NCBI GenBank assembly: GCA_023374025.1
Contig: SIJG01000004.1
Span: 1,051,226-1,115,225, forward strand
DNA from: Heterodera schachtii
Taxonomy: Eukaryota > Nematoda > Chromadorea > Rhabditida > Heteroderidae
DNA: 64,000 bases
Reading direction: 5' to 3'
In this document: piece after piece, positions 51,779 through 64,000 of the stretch
Position numbering within the stretch: the first letter of the stretch is position 1
Layout of the letters: every line of letters begins with the position of its first letter
Translations under genes and position numbers: made by a program
Notes under the pieces: model-generated
Databases searched by the model: none
What the model was told of the DNA's origin: nothing
Seen by the model: the letters and a program-made list of their open reading frames with translations, nothing else

Positions 51779-54700
51779 AGAACAAGAGATAGAGGAAAAA
51801 TAACGAAAGAGGTAGAGATGGGTCGAAGTGAAATGGCATTCAAAAAAAAATGGAAAATTTGTGGCAAACTACAAACCATTTTCACTGATCAGAAAAGTGC
51901 CTTCTCGGCAAATGCATTGGCCATTGGTGCGATTGCATTGAGTGGCAAAACCATTCTCAAGCGGACAATGGCATCGTTTGCACCTTAAATAAAATGCCTA
52001 TCGCAAATTTACATTTAATTATGCATTTAATTGCCTCGGGAATTGGCCAAACCATCCCTCGGGGCATTCCGAGGGAACGGCGCCATTCTCACAGTTTGCG
52101 CCTGTCCTTCCCTCGGGACAAACACAGCTTTAAAATATTAATTAATAAATCAAAATTTTAAATTTGCGAATCACTCGTATCCCCTGGGCGAATTTGGAGA
52201 ACGAACGCAAATCGCATTTGGAAAGGGGCCGCAAATGTCGGGCAGAGAACACACGTCAACGCAACTGTCGCCCACGAAACCTAATTAGGTGGGGGGGGGG
52301 GGGGGTAATTAGCACAGGTTTAAATTAATTAAAAACAATTTCACCCAAGTTGCATTTGCAAATGTGCCTGTCCCAGTCGCGCACGCATTTGCTGTTGGCC
52401 GGGCACTGAGTTGAAGCCATTTGACAAACATTCGGTGCCAAACAACTTTGCCTAAATGTGCTGCTCTTTCCCATTCAGTCTCGAGTTGTTTGTCGAGAGT
52501 GGCCAATTAATTTTTTCTTTTTACCGTGTCGCCGATTGATTGGCCAGGCGAAGTCGTTGTCCGTTCCATTCGACGTTGCGGATGCATCCGAAGAAGGCGG
52601 CCGGGTGGGCACTTGACGGAACGGTGCCGGAATGGAGTGACCGGGGAATGCTAAGTGCCATCAACGGAATTGACTGGACAAATGGACAATGAATTAATTC
52701 AAATGGGTTTTCGGCACTTTTTTGTATAGCACATCGACACCAATTTCCAATGCTTCGGCAGAGAAACGCGCCTCGACGGAATGCCAATTTCCGTCGGAAA
52801 GAGTCGCCGGAAAAGGCAGCAAATACTGCTCAGCTGTTCACTCTGATGATGCTTTGACCATTTTCAAGCTGAAATTGTAATTTAAATCCCAATAAAATGA
52901 AATAAAAAAACACCGAAAAAATGAACATTTGAGCCGAATGCTCAAAGTCCAAAGTGATCACTTGGCCTTTTCGCTCGCGGGTTCGAAATTCGAAATACAG
53001 CGAAAAGGGCAGCGAAAATTCGAGGGATAAGCCCCAAACGGCGAAGGAATCGTCGGCCAAAGTGAGGGCGGGGGGCTCTAAAAGGGGAGAAATTTAAAAA
53101 AATGTAAAATTAAAAAAAAATTTTAATTTTAAATTGACCTTGCACAATTAGTTGCGACGGACAATTAAGACGAGGCGAATGAACGCGAAAAGGGCAGCGA
53201 CAATGGTGGCCAAGCCAACGGTCCAAACAGCTCAAATTGACGGATTGTATATGGAAATTGGGGCAAGAGTGTATGGAAGCAAAAACAGTACAGTTCCCAA
53301 ACAACGGGTACGGTATCGGGAAAGTAATCTTTTTGAATTTGATTGGCATTTCCGTTTAAATGTCTCAATTAATTAAAATTAAAAGAAAGAAGCGTAAAAT
53401 TCAGTTCATTCAGTACCGCGTCTGCTCCGGGCATTGGCTTTTCTCCGCTGGCAAAAGCTGACAGTGATCAGGACGATATTTTGCAGCGCCTAAATCAAAA
53501 GGGTGGGGAGCTAATTGTGTACATGTTTTTCGGAGTGGAGTGACCTGGCCAAATGTTTGGCCCAATTCGCTCCAATTGTTCCCAATTTGAAAAGTGCGCC
53601 AATTGGCCATCCAATCGCAAATCCTTCACAACTCCGACAAATGAAGAAACAGAAGCAAATTTCTGAAATTCAAAATAAATTTTATAAATTTTCTTAAATG
53701 ATGCGCACTTTTGCTGCTTTTGGCCCCATTCCGCCGATTAAAATGCTTTTGGGTAAGTCCAAAAAGCGATGGCAAGGCACTGAAAATAATAAATAATTAA
53801 TTAATAGTTAATTTAAATTTGCACCGGCAAAGTCCAAAAGGCATTTATTGGCCAAAGGCACGGCAATTTCAATGGCACATTTTGGCGAAAGAGTGCCCAA
53901 AAGGAGGGAGGATTGGACATCGCAATTATCAACAGAAAGGCGCATTTTCTGAATGAAATTTTAATGATTTATTTATTTATAATTAATTAAAATGCCAATT
54001 TGCCCACCCATTCCGAATATTCCAATTGTAAGCTGTGCCATTCGCCATCGTTTACAAAATTTGGTTTTATTTCTGCCAATTTGCCCACTAAAAAATCATT
54101 TCCGCCAAGAGAAAATTGAAGTTGAGGAACACCGCCCTTAAAAATAAAATTTAATTTGCAAATTTGTGCATGCTCTTTGCCTCCAAGGAAAGGTGCACAA
54201 AATCGCCTTCGGCACTGCCCGAAAAGAAAAGTGTCCCCGAGGGGGAAATTGTGGCCAACGAAAGAGTGAGAGACCAATGCAAACGCGAGAGAGCCTAGAG
54301 AAATAGAGGGGCAGAGAGTGGGGGGGGGATAATTAGTTGAGGAATTAGTTAAGAAAAAAGTTAATTAAAACTTATATCAAAACAGACTCATGAATATTTT
54401 TCGGGAGAAAATGCCGTTTGTTCCCCGTTTTGACCGAAAAAAGTTGATCATTTTTAAAGACCGATAAATTTTAGTAATTCCATTTCTTTGGTGCACGTTT
54501 TCCACGAGACTGGTTGAAACTCGGCACAATCGCACCTTTGGCAGTGCCAAAAAGAATCGCCGCCGAATGAAACCGCACGAAGGCGACAGCGTTCGTCGGT
54601 ATCAATTGGACGCCACGAACAGCTTAAAAAGCATTAATTAGAAAATAATAATTATTGTTGAGAAAATTGCCAACCCAACACAAACGGGGGAACCCTTTGG

Positions 54701-57700
54701 CATTTGAAGTTGGCACTTTGAGCCGGAGAAGCAATAGCCGGGCAAACACGTGCTCAGGCCAAACGTGGCCAATTCGCAATTTTGACCTGAATAGTGGAAA
54801 ATTACGTTTTCGAATATTTTTATGTATTTGTTAAATTTAAATAAAATTTATGTTTTTAAATTCATTGAATCCCAATTTATTTATTTGTTTTTCATTTAAT
54901 TTTTTCCTCCACATTTATTGCTATTAAATTTTATCATCGTTTGATTATTATTATTGTTGTTGTTGTCCAATTAAAAGCATTTCTTCCCACAAACACTTCA
55001 CCCAATTCGGCACTTTCCCCCCCCCCCCCCTCTCAAAGTGCCATGAAAAGTGTTCGCGTGAGTGCCGGAAATTTGCATTTAATGTGAGGAGGAAAATGCG
55101 ATTGAAAGTGTTCATTTGTTGCCAAAGGAATATATTTATTTTTGATACGAAAATGAAGTTGGATATTTTTCAAAATGTTTTTTTTTTCATTTCGAAACTC
55201 ACCCGTCCATCCGATTGGACACGAACAGCGAAAGCCGCCCTCGAGGGCATGGCACGTGCCCCCGTGAAGACAGGGCGCGTTGAAGCATTGGTTCAGCCGT
55301 TGGTTGCATTCACCTGGCACACTCGAATTTGCTAAATTTTTAAATTTTTGATTAATTTTAATCCTTTCAATTGGCCGACTGACTGATAAATCCGCGCGGA
55401 CATTCGCAACTGAAAGAGCGAAGTGTTGAAATGGGGCGGAAAATGAAGTCATCCGTGGAAATTGTCTGAAATTTAGAATCGATTTATTTTTAATTTATCG
55501 TAACCAATTTAAATGGTTACGGTACTCAAACAAACTTCGGAAAGCCTTAAAAAACGAAGGGCACTTCGGCACCTTAACGAAATTCAACGATTTAAACAAC
55601 TTTTATGTGACTGAAATCAGTCGGATTGCCTTTGAAAGTACGGACACGGCTCGGACACACAAAGACTTTCGCGCTTCAAAAGGATCGGAGTGCCGAACAA
55701 AATGCTAAGATTTGCTCGAAATTCCTCGATGGCATCTTCGACGAGCCATGAGCTGAAAATTATTTGAAATTTTTTCTTTATTTTTCCCATTTGGTCCCTT
55801 TTCCCTTCCCTTGGCATTGCCTTATGGCATTAGTCCTTCCATTCCCCCCCCCCCCCCCCCCTCTTCAGTCCCCCCACTTTTCTAATTATAAATGTATTTC
55901 CTTCCCTTTCCCTCGTCCATTTCATGGCCCAATTTTGTTGTCCCATCCCACAACATCCATCTTTTCCTCTTCTCTTCCCCTCCCCCCCCCCCCCCATTCC
56001 CTCGCCATTTATGCGCAATGACCAAATTGGCCATTTGGCGAGAGTCAGTGACTGAAGAGGGGTGGGGGAGAAGGGTCACTCCCCAGCGAAAGTGCGGAGT
56101 AATTTAATCAGAGGAAATGGACGACCGGCGGAAGAAGCGGAGGCCAAAGGCCGACACGGCCAAAGCCGCGGCTAAGCGACGGACGGACGAATGGCAAATG
56201 ATAGGGGGGGGGGGGGCAAATTGCATAAAATAAAATGGGGGGGGGAATCGGAAAAAGGGGACAAATGAAACAAAAAAAGGGACAAAATGCCAAAACGGAA
56301 GAAAGAGAATGGCATAGCAAAATTGTGCAATGAATTTCTCCACCTGATCGTCGTCGTCACTGTTTCTTCGTCCATTTCCAAATTGCGAGCGACGAACAAA
56401 TTGAGAACTGTGCCGGCCAATTCCGTGCCATTCGAATTCCCTACGATTTCTTCGATGCCGAACACGCGAAACTGAAAAATAAATTTAGTTTTTGACAAAA
56501 TTATTTTCGGCATTTTGAACATTTTCAGGCATTGCCCATTCACACAACGAGGAAAGGGCCTGGACAAATCGGAGGAAAGTGGCGGCGCTTAGCAACTCGT
56601 CCATTGAAATGCCTTCCACGAAAACACTGACGGCACTGGCAATTAAACTGTTCATTTTAAATAGCCGTGCCATTTGTCCCACCTCTTTTTGAGTATTTCG
56701 GTGGAAACGGTGACTAAATGAAACAATGCCTTGGCACAAACTGAGTTTGGTCCGTCTGAGAATAAATTAAATTTTACAAATTTAGCATTGGCATTGGCAT
56801 TTTTTCCACAATTTCCAAATTGTCTTTGCTTCATCAATTAATCTTTGACCTGACACGCAAATGCTTTGCTCCGAGTCAATTTGGTGTTGCCAATTCGCAT
56901 TAATCAGTGACAAAATGCCATTTTGCGGGTTAACTTCGACCAATGCGTTCCGTTCAATTTCGAATTCCAAAGTCGAGTTTTGGTCGGGATCACTGATCAG
57001 AAGGGAACTTTCATTTTATTTTATTATTTAATGTAATTTTTTGTTTATTACCATTTCCCAATTGACTTGTTTACTTCTTTCCAATTGTAATAATAATAAT
57101 TTCCCTAATTTATAATTGCATTAATTAATTTGCCACTGTTTTTGGCATTTTTCGTCCCCAAATTATGGCTCAATAATTATGCAATTTGCCCCTTTTTCGG
57201 ATTAGGTATGCAAATGTCATTTTTTTGTTGGCATTGGCATCATCTGTCTTTCCTTTCTTTCTCTATTGACCTAACAGTAAGCAACTCAAGACAAAAATAA
57301 CAAATGTTTTGGCCACAATACGAGCTGTTAAAATGACATTGTATTCAAATTCAATTTGCCATTTCCCTCACAATGCCGGCACTTGGCCAATTGTGCCGTT
57401 CTGTGCCACGCCCGTCCATTCGTCGCTTTGTCCGTCGTCGTCGCCCACAAATTGCGCAACCAAAATGACCAAAGGGTCCGCCAATTGGGGCGGATGGTCG
57501 TTGACGTCCAAAATGTGCACGTGAATTGGCACCGTCGTGCTCAGTTGGCCACTGAAAATGGCACAATGCCAAAGTTTTGAAATTCGAATTCTCTGTTTTT
57601 GCCTGATTGCTTGCAGTTCGATGGTAAATTTGTTTTGGGGCGCCTCAAAATCGAACTGCTGCCGGGTCCGGATTCGAACAGTGTCCTGACAAATGAGGGA

Positions 57701-60700
57701 TAAAAGGGATTAAAATTTGAAAAAAGTGAAAAATGGCGAAAATGCCAAATTTGTCTCTAATTTTGCTCCCAAAATTATTTTCCTCTCCATTTTTACCTTT
57801 TTCTTCTCTTTTTCCATTTGTTCCGTTTGTTCTCTGTCCAATTCGAAGAATTTTGCGTCCGTTCCGCCGAAAATTCTGAATTCAATGCGCGCATTTTCAG
57901 CTGAGTCGGCGTCGTCCGCGCTCAGTTCGCCCACCAAAGTGCCAACGGGCGAATTTTCGGGCACGTAAAAATCGTAGGAAGAAAACTGAGGGATTTTGTA
58001 AAAATTTAAAATCGAATTTGCGCGCTCATTCACTTCAAAGCTTGGCGCGTTGTCATTCACATCCTCCACGATCACTTCGATCAGTGATCGGGCGAAGAGA
58101 GGGCGAGGGATGCCGCGATCACGGGCGATCAGAGGGAGCACAAATCTATTGAATTCATCAAATGCCGTAAATGCGATTTAATTTAAATGGGCTACTTTGA
58201 CACGTTTTCCCTGTCCAACGGTTGGTTGACGCGGAGAGTGCCGGAAGTTCGGTCCAATCGGAAAAGGCCCAAGCGAACGGAAGAGTCGTCGGAGTCCAAC
58301 AAATAGTCAATTTGGCCATTAGCACCTTAAATGAGGGAAAATTGGAAAAAATCCCGAAATATTTATAGCTTTAAAACAGATAATAAAAATGCCTTCGTCC
58401 GGGTCTTCCGCGTTTACTTGCAAAAATGAAGTGCCGACCTAAACCAAAATGGCTAAGAAATGGCAAAAGGTAAAAAAAAAATGGGCACCGAAATGTCCTC
58501 AGGGATTGTCGCGTGATATTCCGAGGACAAAAAGCGGGGGACATTGTCATTCACTGAAATTGGAACATATTTTTTTATTTAATTATTTATTCATTTAAAT
58601 TCGGAAATATTATTTTCATTTAATTGTTAATCATTGGAATTGGAATATTATTTTAATTTTATTATTATTCATTTAAATTGGAAATCATTATTTTAATTTT
58701 TCTTCTTTTTCTCCTCTAATTCACAGCTCATTTATTCCGTATTGCCTCCCTTTTCCCCCATTTTTTTCATTTTTAATTGCTTCTTATTTTCCCACTAAAA
58801 TTTGTTGACATTGGCACTTAATTTCTCTTTTTAATTTACCCCAAATATGCAAAAAAAAAGAAAAATTAATGGGAGACAATAAAATGAAATGAAAATAAAT
58901 GAATTAAAAAAATTTAGTGAATTTTCATATTTAATTGGAATTTGAACCAAAAAATATTTTTCATGGAGTAATTAGCGATTCATGACCAATTTGCCAATGG
59001 TTCGCTGCTCCCATTCAAAAGTAACCGATGAATGAATAAAATGGCACAGAGAGAGACAAAAGGCAAAGCGAAAGACGGGGGGGGGGGCAGTAAAGGGGAG
59101 ATGCCCTCCAAATTTGCCCATCCGACTGTGAATTTGGGGAGGAGGAGAAGAAGGACACATGTCATTTTGACAAACGGGAAAGCAATTAAGCATCAATTAA
59201 AACGGGTCCAAGCCGAGAATATGTGAGTGTTCGTCTCGATTTCCTCGTCGTTTCTCCTCCCCCCCCCCCCCCCCGCCACCGACCGTCGTCCAGCTCAATT
59301 TCCAGCGTCGTCCCCACACTCAGCGGCGGATTGCCCGCGTCCTCCGCCCGCACTTCCACCGCGTACACCGCACTCCGCTCGCGGTCCAACTGCGCGCGGA
59401 CGGTGACCATTCCGTTCAATGGGTCAATTCCGAAATTGGAAATCTCATGATTTATTTCGAGCTTCGTCTTCAACTTTCACACCCAAATTCCGTCGAATTC
59501 ATTGTGTATTTTAGCCGTGCGTTCTCCCCTCTGTCTTCGTCCGTCGCTTCCATTTTGGTCACCGGCGCTCCGATGGGCGCATTTTCGGCGATTCGCAGCA
59601 AAAATTGGTGGGGGACAAATTGAGGGGGTCGATTGACATCCTGCGGATTTACAATAAATAATCCCTCTCGGATTTGTATGTTTAAAAGTGCTTACCTTCA
59701 CTTTTATGGACACATTGCAATGTCCGCTCAGTCCGTCTTCGTCGGTGGCCAAAATTTCCAACAAAAATTCCTCGTCTTTTGGCGAAAATTCGCGCGCCAG
59801 AGAAAGGACGGCACCCTTAAAGATGGAAAAGCATAATTAATTTAAATATGTCATTAGCTGCCTGTTCTGCCCCCATTTTGGTCAATGCGAACAAATCGCT
59901 CGCCGCCGGCGTTTGTCGCCCGATTCGATAGGAAAGTTTCTGCGAGTCGTTTTCGTCCGCGTCATTTGCCCGCAGGGAAAGCAGCGAATGGCCGCGGGGC
60001 TTAATTAGGACTAATTAGCAAAGGCCAAATGAGCAGAGAGAGAAGCAACGGAAGCGGACCGTGTCCTCGTCAAGTTCAATTCGGTAAAGCATTTGTGGGA
60101 AAAAAGGGCGAATTGTCGTTGATGTCTTTGACGTGAATTTTTATCTGAAATTTTTAAATTTAAAACATTTCGTTTTCAAATTTTTTACCCTAAGGGACGC
60201 ATTTTTTGGCGGTTCTCCGCCGTCTTCGGCCAAAACGGTCAAAGTGAACTCCGACCGAGACTCTCGATCCAACTTAAAAAGTGTCTCAGTATATTTTGCG
60301 CAAATGATTTGCCTGCCTTTTCCGTCGTTCGCAATGCCCCGCTAATTTCGTCCAATTCAAACGGCGGCCGGTGGTGGTGCCATTTTCGTTTCATTCTCTT
60401 CCGTCGCGGCGGCAATTCGGTAACGAATTTCGCCATTTTCGCCGCTGTCTTCGTCCACCGCTAATAAACGGCCCTTAAAATTAATTAAAAATATTATTTG
60501 TTATTTTTATATTTTTAATTTGCAAATTAAATCTTTACAATTTCTCTTCCGATAGGCGCATTTTCGTCCACAAATAATTCCAATTGGTCGTCGCCCGTCT
60601 TTTCAATGCCAATAAATGCTAAAAACATATTAAAATATGGCACATTTTGTGCCATTTATAACCCGGCGAATGGTCGTTGACGTCGATTATTGTGACGGAG

Positions 60701-62445
60701 CATTGCAAAGTCGAAAAAAGAGATGGTTGGCCGCCGTCCTTTGCTCTGATCAGCTAAAATAAACAAATTAATTTGGATTTAAGCCTTAAATCTGCTTGCC
60801 GACCAATGTCAGGGGCGACTGTTTTGGGCTCGCGCGACTTCGCAGTGTCACTTCGCCACTTTCGTAGTCAATGGAAAACAGCGGCACCGGACATGGAGAC
60901 GATGCTGAAGTGGACCTTCCCTAAACCAATTCCCAAAATTGTCATTAATTATCCTTAATTGCCCATAATATTCTGGTCAATACCATTTGCTCCCGCGTCC
61001 GCGTCGCGTGCCCGCGGGCGAAGAATCACCGATGGCACGGGCGCATCTTCCGAAACATTTGCAGCACATGCGGTCTGATTTAACTGATCAAATTGCGGCG
61101 CATTGTCATTGACGTCCAACACGGCGATTTCCAAATTGGCACTGATCCCAAATGAATTAATTAGTTAAATATCTCTTTTCATCTGCCCGACTTCGACCGC
61201 ATCGGCGGTTGGCCTCCGTCCGTGGCGATTGCCTGCAGCAACAGAAGTTGGGGCAACGCCTCGTGGTCAAGTTGGGCAGCAGTCTGAACAACTCCCGACT
61301 TGGGATTGATGCTTAAAACATTTGAAAAAATAGTTTTTGTTTTTTAAAATTTAATTTGCCTAAATAAATGGGCAACTTCCGCCGCTTCCTTCACATTGTC
61401 CAGCGAATATTTCACTTCGCCATTGGCACCGTCGTCAAAATCGCGTGCAAAAACACTCAAAACAGTCGTGCCGATCTGAAAAAGGGGAAAATAAATATTT
61501 AAGCCGATGAATTAATTAATTATCATTCATTTCAATTACCGGGGCGTCCTCCCGAATTTCGGCAATATAAGTGGACTTCTCGAAAGAAGGCGCATTGTCC
61601 TGAATGTCGATCACTTCGACGATCACCGAAACGGTGGCCAATTGGGAAGGGTCCAATCGCTCGAAAGCGGTGACCTTTTTGGGAAGAGAGTCGTCACAGT
61701 TAATTAATTAATTATTATTAATAATTTATTTATAATGTGACCACCTTCAACACGTGTTTTGGCTGCGTTTCTCTGTCCAATGCTTTCGCAAGTCGAATTT
61801 CGCCACTGACTGTGTCAAGTGAAAATAAATTTGTAGAACTGCAAAAACAATAAAACAAAATTAATTTAATTTTTTGACCTAATCAGAAAATTCAAACCGC
61901 GAATCTTCGGAGACTCCGAAAGCGTAGAAAAGGGACTGATCAGCTTCATTGTGGGCTTGGACCTGAACAACCACCGATCGGACGGGCGCATTTTCGGGCA
62001 TTCTTTGAGAAAAAGGAACGAATGGAGCAAAATCAGGCATAAAATAATTGGATATTGCCAAATTGATAGGCCAAATTACGAACTCGACAACGTATTTGTC
62101 CTCTTTGAAGCGAATTCGCGAATTTCGCGGGTTTCTGCGATGAATCCATCGCTTGGCCAACGGACGCGGCCTCTGTTTTTGCTGTGATAGCTTAAAATGA
62201 ATGCCAAAATGGCAAAAAAAAAAATGCCAAATAAATTGTTAAAACAATTTACGTTAATCTCCATTTTTGCATTGGTCCAATTTTCACTCTCTAAACAACG
62301 AATTTGCACTTCAATGTTCCAATTTTGACTTCGACGGGAGCAATGCCTTTGTTCAGCGAAAACAATTCCCGAGAAAGGGTCCAGCGAAATCAGTCGAGAA
62401 CGGAGTTGGGGAAGAGGGCATTCTTGAAAAAGGACAACTGATCAC
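47130..62445 (-). CDS. fmi-1: Flamingo/CELSR-type seven-pass cadherin receptor
   Basis: An adhesion GPCR of planar polarity and axon guidance. Read on - from about 62.44 kb. The N-terminal segment is [20 protein letters not shown]. At least eight cadherin repeats follow, with linkers such as [14 protein letters not shown] (61.6 kb), [12 protein letters not shown] (61.1), [10 protein letters not shown] (60.7), [10 protein letters not shown] (60.1), [12 protein letters not shown] (59.6), [10 protein letters not shown] (58.5), [15 protein letters not shown] (58.05) and LDVNDHPPQ (57.5). Then come EGF modules ([20 protein letters not shown], 55.3 kb), laminin-G domains (52.5-54.6 kb), a laminin-EGF module ([20 protein letters not shown], 51.6 kb), a hormone-receptor motif ([17 protein letters not shown], 51.05 kb), a GAIN region (49.7-50.9 kb) and seven membrane spans (48.5-49.6 kb). 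The cytoplasmic tail exons read [71 protein letters not shown] and [20 protein letters not shown], ending at the stop 47130-47132. One tail intron (48034 down to 47986) seems to be GC-AG. The signal-peptide exon was not found. Confidence 0.9.
47771..47913. repeat. Direct repeats of ACCGTAATCTGTTCCACAGT in a Flamingo tail intron
   Basis: Two copies of ACCGTAATCTGTTCCACAGT, each followed by ATGC, lie at about 47771 and 47889; both are near CCCTCCCTTTGCTTA. A related ACCGTAATCTGTTGCCACAG is at about 33098 in a TRPM intron. Confidence 0.65.
51710..51790. repeat. AG-rich microsatellite in Flamingo
   Basis: A GAGAGAGA run of roughly 50 bases with imperfect flanks lies in the intron next to the laminin-EGF exon. 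Confidence 0.85.
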
Positions 62446-64000
62446 GGATAAAACAGCGACAAAAGCAAATTGTAAGACCATTTGGCCATCGGAACAACGG
62501 AGTGCCGGGACGAACGCAACGGCCAATGGTCAGAAGAGGAGGAGGAGGAGAAAAAGGAGAAGGGGAGGAGGAAGAAAAAGTGGAAGAATTGGAGCAAAAT
62601 TGGCAATTTTCAACGGGGAGAAATTTTTGTGAGGGAAAGCGGAAAAGGGGAGAGAAGGAAAATGGACAAAAATGGCAACAACAACATCTGTGGGAGAAAG
62701 AAAGTGAAACAATTGGCTGGCCACAAAATGTAAAATATTTCATACAAATTATTTTAAAAATTTAATTTTAAATGAATTTCACCTAAACAATCTTTGACCC
62801 TTTATTTATATTCCTTTTAATTAAGAGCTCCTGCTTTTCCTTTCGATTTGTCTCGACAATATTTTTTCTATGTACAAAAAAAAAACATATGTCACAGGGA
62901 TAACAAGGACCCAAATAATTGGGACGGCATACAATGGGAGGATTTATTGGGGATTAATTTATGACAAGGATGGTTGAAGCATGGGAATTGTGGTGGGTGA
63001 CATGGACGGGGCAAAGGAGGGCGTGGGAGGGGGAGGGGGGGGGGGGGGGGGGGGAGGGCACGGGAAGGGACAGGGGACATGGCAAGGGACATGAGGGGAC
63101 AGGTGTTGTGCCGTGTGCGTTGTCCGCTGCCGGTGGTGGGTTCGGATTTGTTTGTTGGCGATAGGATGATGATGGATTCGCAGTTGCAACTCTATTTTCT
63201 CCCCTCCCCCTCCGCTCGTTTCATGCAAAATCCCTCCGGGGGCGGGGCGGGGGCGACCTTTCCCATTCATTTGAATGGACGCGGAAACCCGCGGGCGATG
63301 CTGTGGACGGACGGACAAGGCAAAATGGACAAGGGCAGGGCTAATGAGAGACGGAAGGGGCGGAGAAATGGGCGGACGGACGACGGCGAAAGCCGAGGGG
63401 GGGGGGGGGGGGGGGGGGGGAAGCGGGAGAAGGAGAGGGAAAGGGGGAGGGAATGGCCAAGAGGGGGGGGGGGCAATTGGCCAAGGGAATGGACGGAGAA
63501 AATGACAGACGAAAAGGGAAAAGCAAATTCGGATAAAGAAATTGGGGAATATTGTCGACTTTTACCCAAAAGCCGAAATTCAAAATCTGTCAATGAGTAA
63601 AATATAATATAAATAATTTCATAAGCATAATGGGAGAATTTTAAAAAAACTTATGGTCATAAAATTAAATTCCGATCATTTGATTTTGAGTCTAACATTT
63701 TTAAATTTTGCCAGTTTTATGATTTTAGTGCATTTCTTTACATAATGATCCAGCAAAGTTTTTGAAAATTTATGAGACTTTTGCATTTGCTTTAATTTTT
63801 TATCCGCAATTTACAAAATTTCCATGGCGCCGACGGACCACAAAACTCAAACTTAGAACTTCGATTTTTGGTGAATTTTAATTGGCTCACAAAATGGCAT
63901 TGATTGGCGCTGATACATTCGTATTAATTCCGTTGGTTCGGCTTCTTATTCTCTCTCTCATCCTCCCCCGTCTCTCTTTGCTTCTGCTGCTTTTCCTTTT
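62446..64000. other. G-rich low-complexity region upstream of Flamingo
   Basis: No gene was recognised. The first 300 bases may contain the Flamingo signal-peptide exon but are low-complexity. Long G runs occur at about 63035-63055, 63399-63421 and 63463-63472, set in GGGA/GGAG-rich sequence. Open frames here give only Gly/Arg-rich or Pro/Ser-rich peptides. From 63600 on the DNA is A/T-rich. Confidence 0.6.

Noticed and set aside
62390..62743. A 117-codon - strand frame as the Flamingo signal-peptide exon
   Set aside because: It is Cys/Phe/Ser-rich low-complexity sequence in a different frame from the following Flamingo exon and ends in a stop; possible only with unproven splicing.
63079..63600. 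A 173-codon Gly/Arg-rich + strand frame
   Set aside because: It translates G runs and GGGA-type low-complexity DNA; the opposite strand is equally open.

Overview
This is eukaryotic nuclear DNA. The genes have many short introns (about 45-110 bases, often ending in TTTTCAG or TTTTTAG), and the intergenic regions are A/T-rich and full of small transposons. The families present (lipin, GPHR, THADA, TRPM, receptor guanylyl cyclase, CHORD-CS, Flamingo) are animal genes, and the compact exons and expanded receptor-cyclase family fit a nematode. At least five introns look like GC-AG rather than GT-AG introns. Unusually frequent GC-AG introns are known from cyst nematodes (Globodera/Heterodera), so a plant-parasitic tylenchid is my best guess. 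That assignment is inference.

Layout, left to right. 1-728 (-): first three exons of a THADA-like gene that leaves the window. 1059-3054 (-): a short oxysterol-binding-protein-related protein (ORP), with a hAT-like MITE inside one intron. 3.1-4.8 kb: a nest of small inverted-repeat elements. 7406-10880 (+): a complete 15-exon lipin (phosphatidate phosphatase). 11.0-17.4 kb: a transposon and repeat island with foldback elements, a 14-bp tandem array, a broken RidA copy, a Merlin/IS1595-like transposase relic and a MULE-like element holding a FLYWCH relic. 17.7-22.9 kb (+): a long THADA homologue whose 5' end is an inverted duplicate of the left window edge. 23172-25739 (-): GPHR. 27500-35022 (+): a divergent TRPM channel with a C-terminal NUDT9-H-like region. 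35312-42681 (-): a receptor guanylyl cyclase with a C-rich minisatellite in an intron. 43258-45490 (-): two tandem CHORD-CS modules. 45.6-47.06 kb: a 25-copy minisatellite. 47130-62.4 kb (-): a Flamingo/CELSR-type cadherin receptor. 62.4-64 kb: G-rich low-complexity DNA.

These genes do not form a pathway cluster. THADA/GPHR and TRPM/cyclase are convergent pairs with only about 285-290 bases between stop codons; ORP and lipin are divergent. The most unusual points are the TRPM protein with a Nudix-like tail that has lost the catalytic box, the THADA inverted duplication in which only the edge copy keeps an ATG and reading phase in exon 1, the ORP with an altered phosphoinositide-binding signature, and several small transposons with perfect 8-bp target duplications. 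Exon boundaries were read by eye from splice sites, phase and family alignment from memory; no database search was run.
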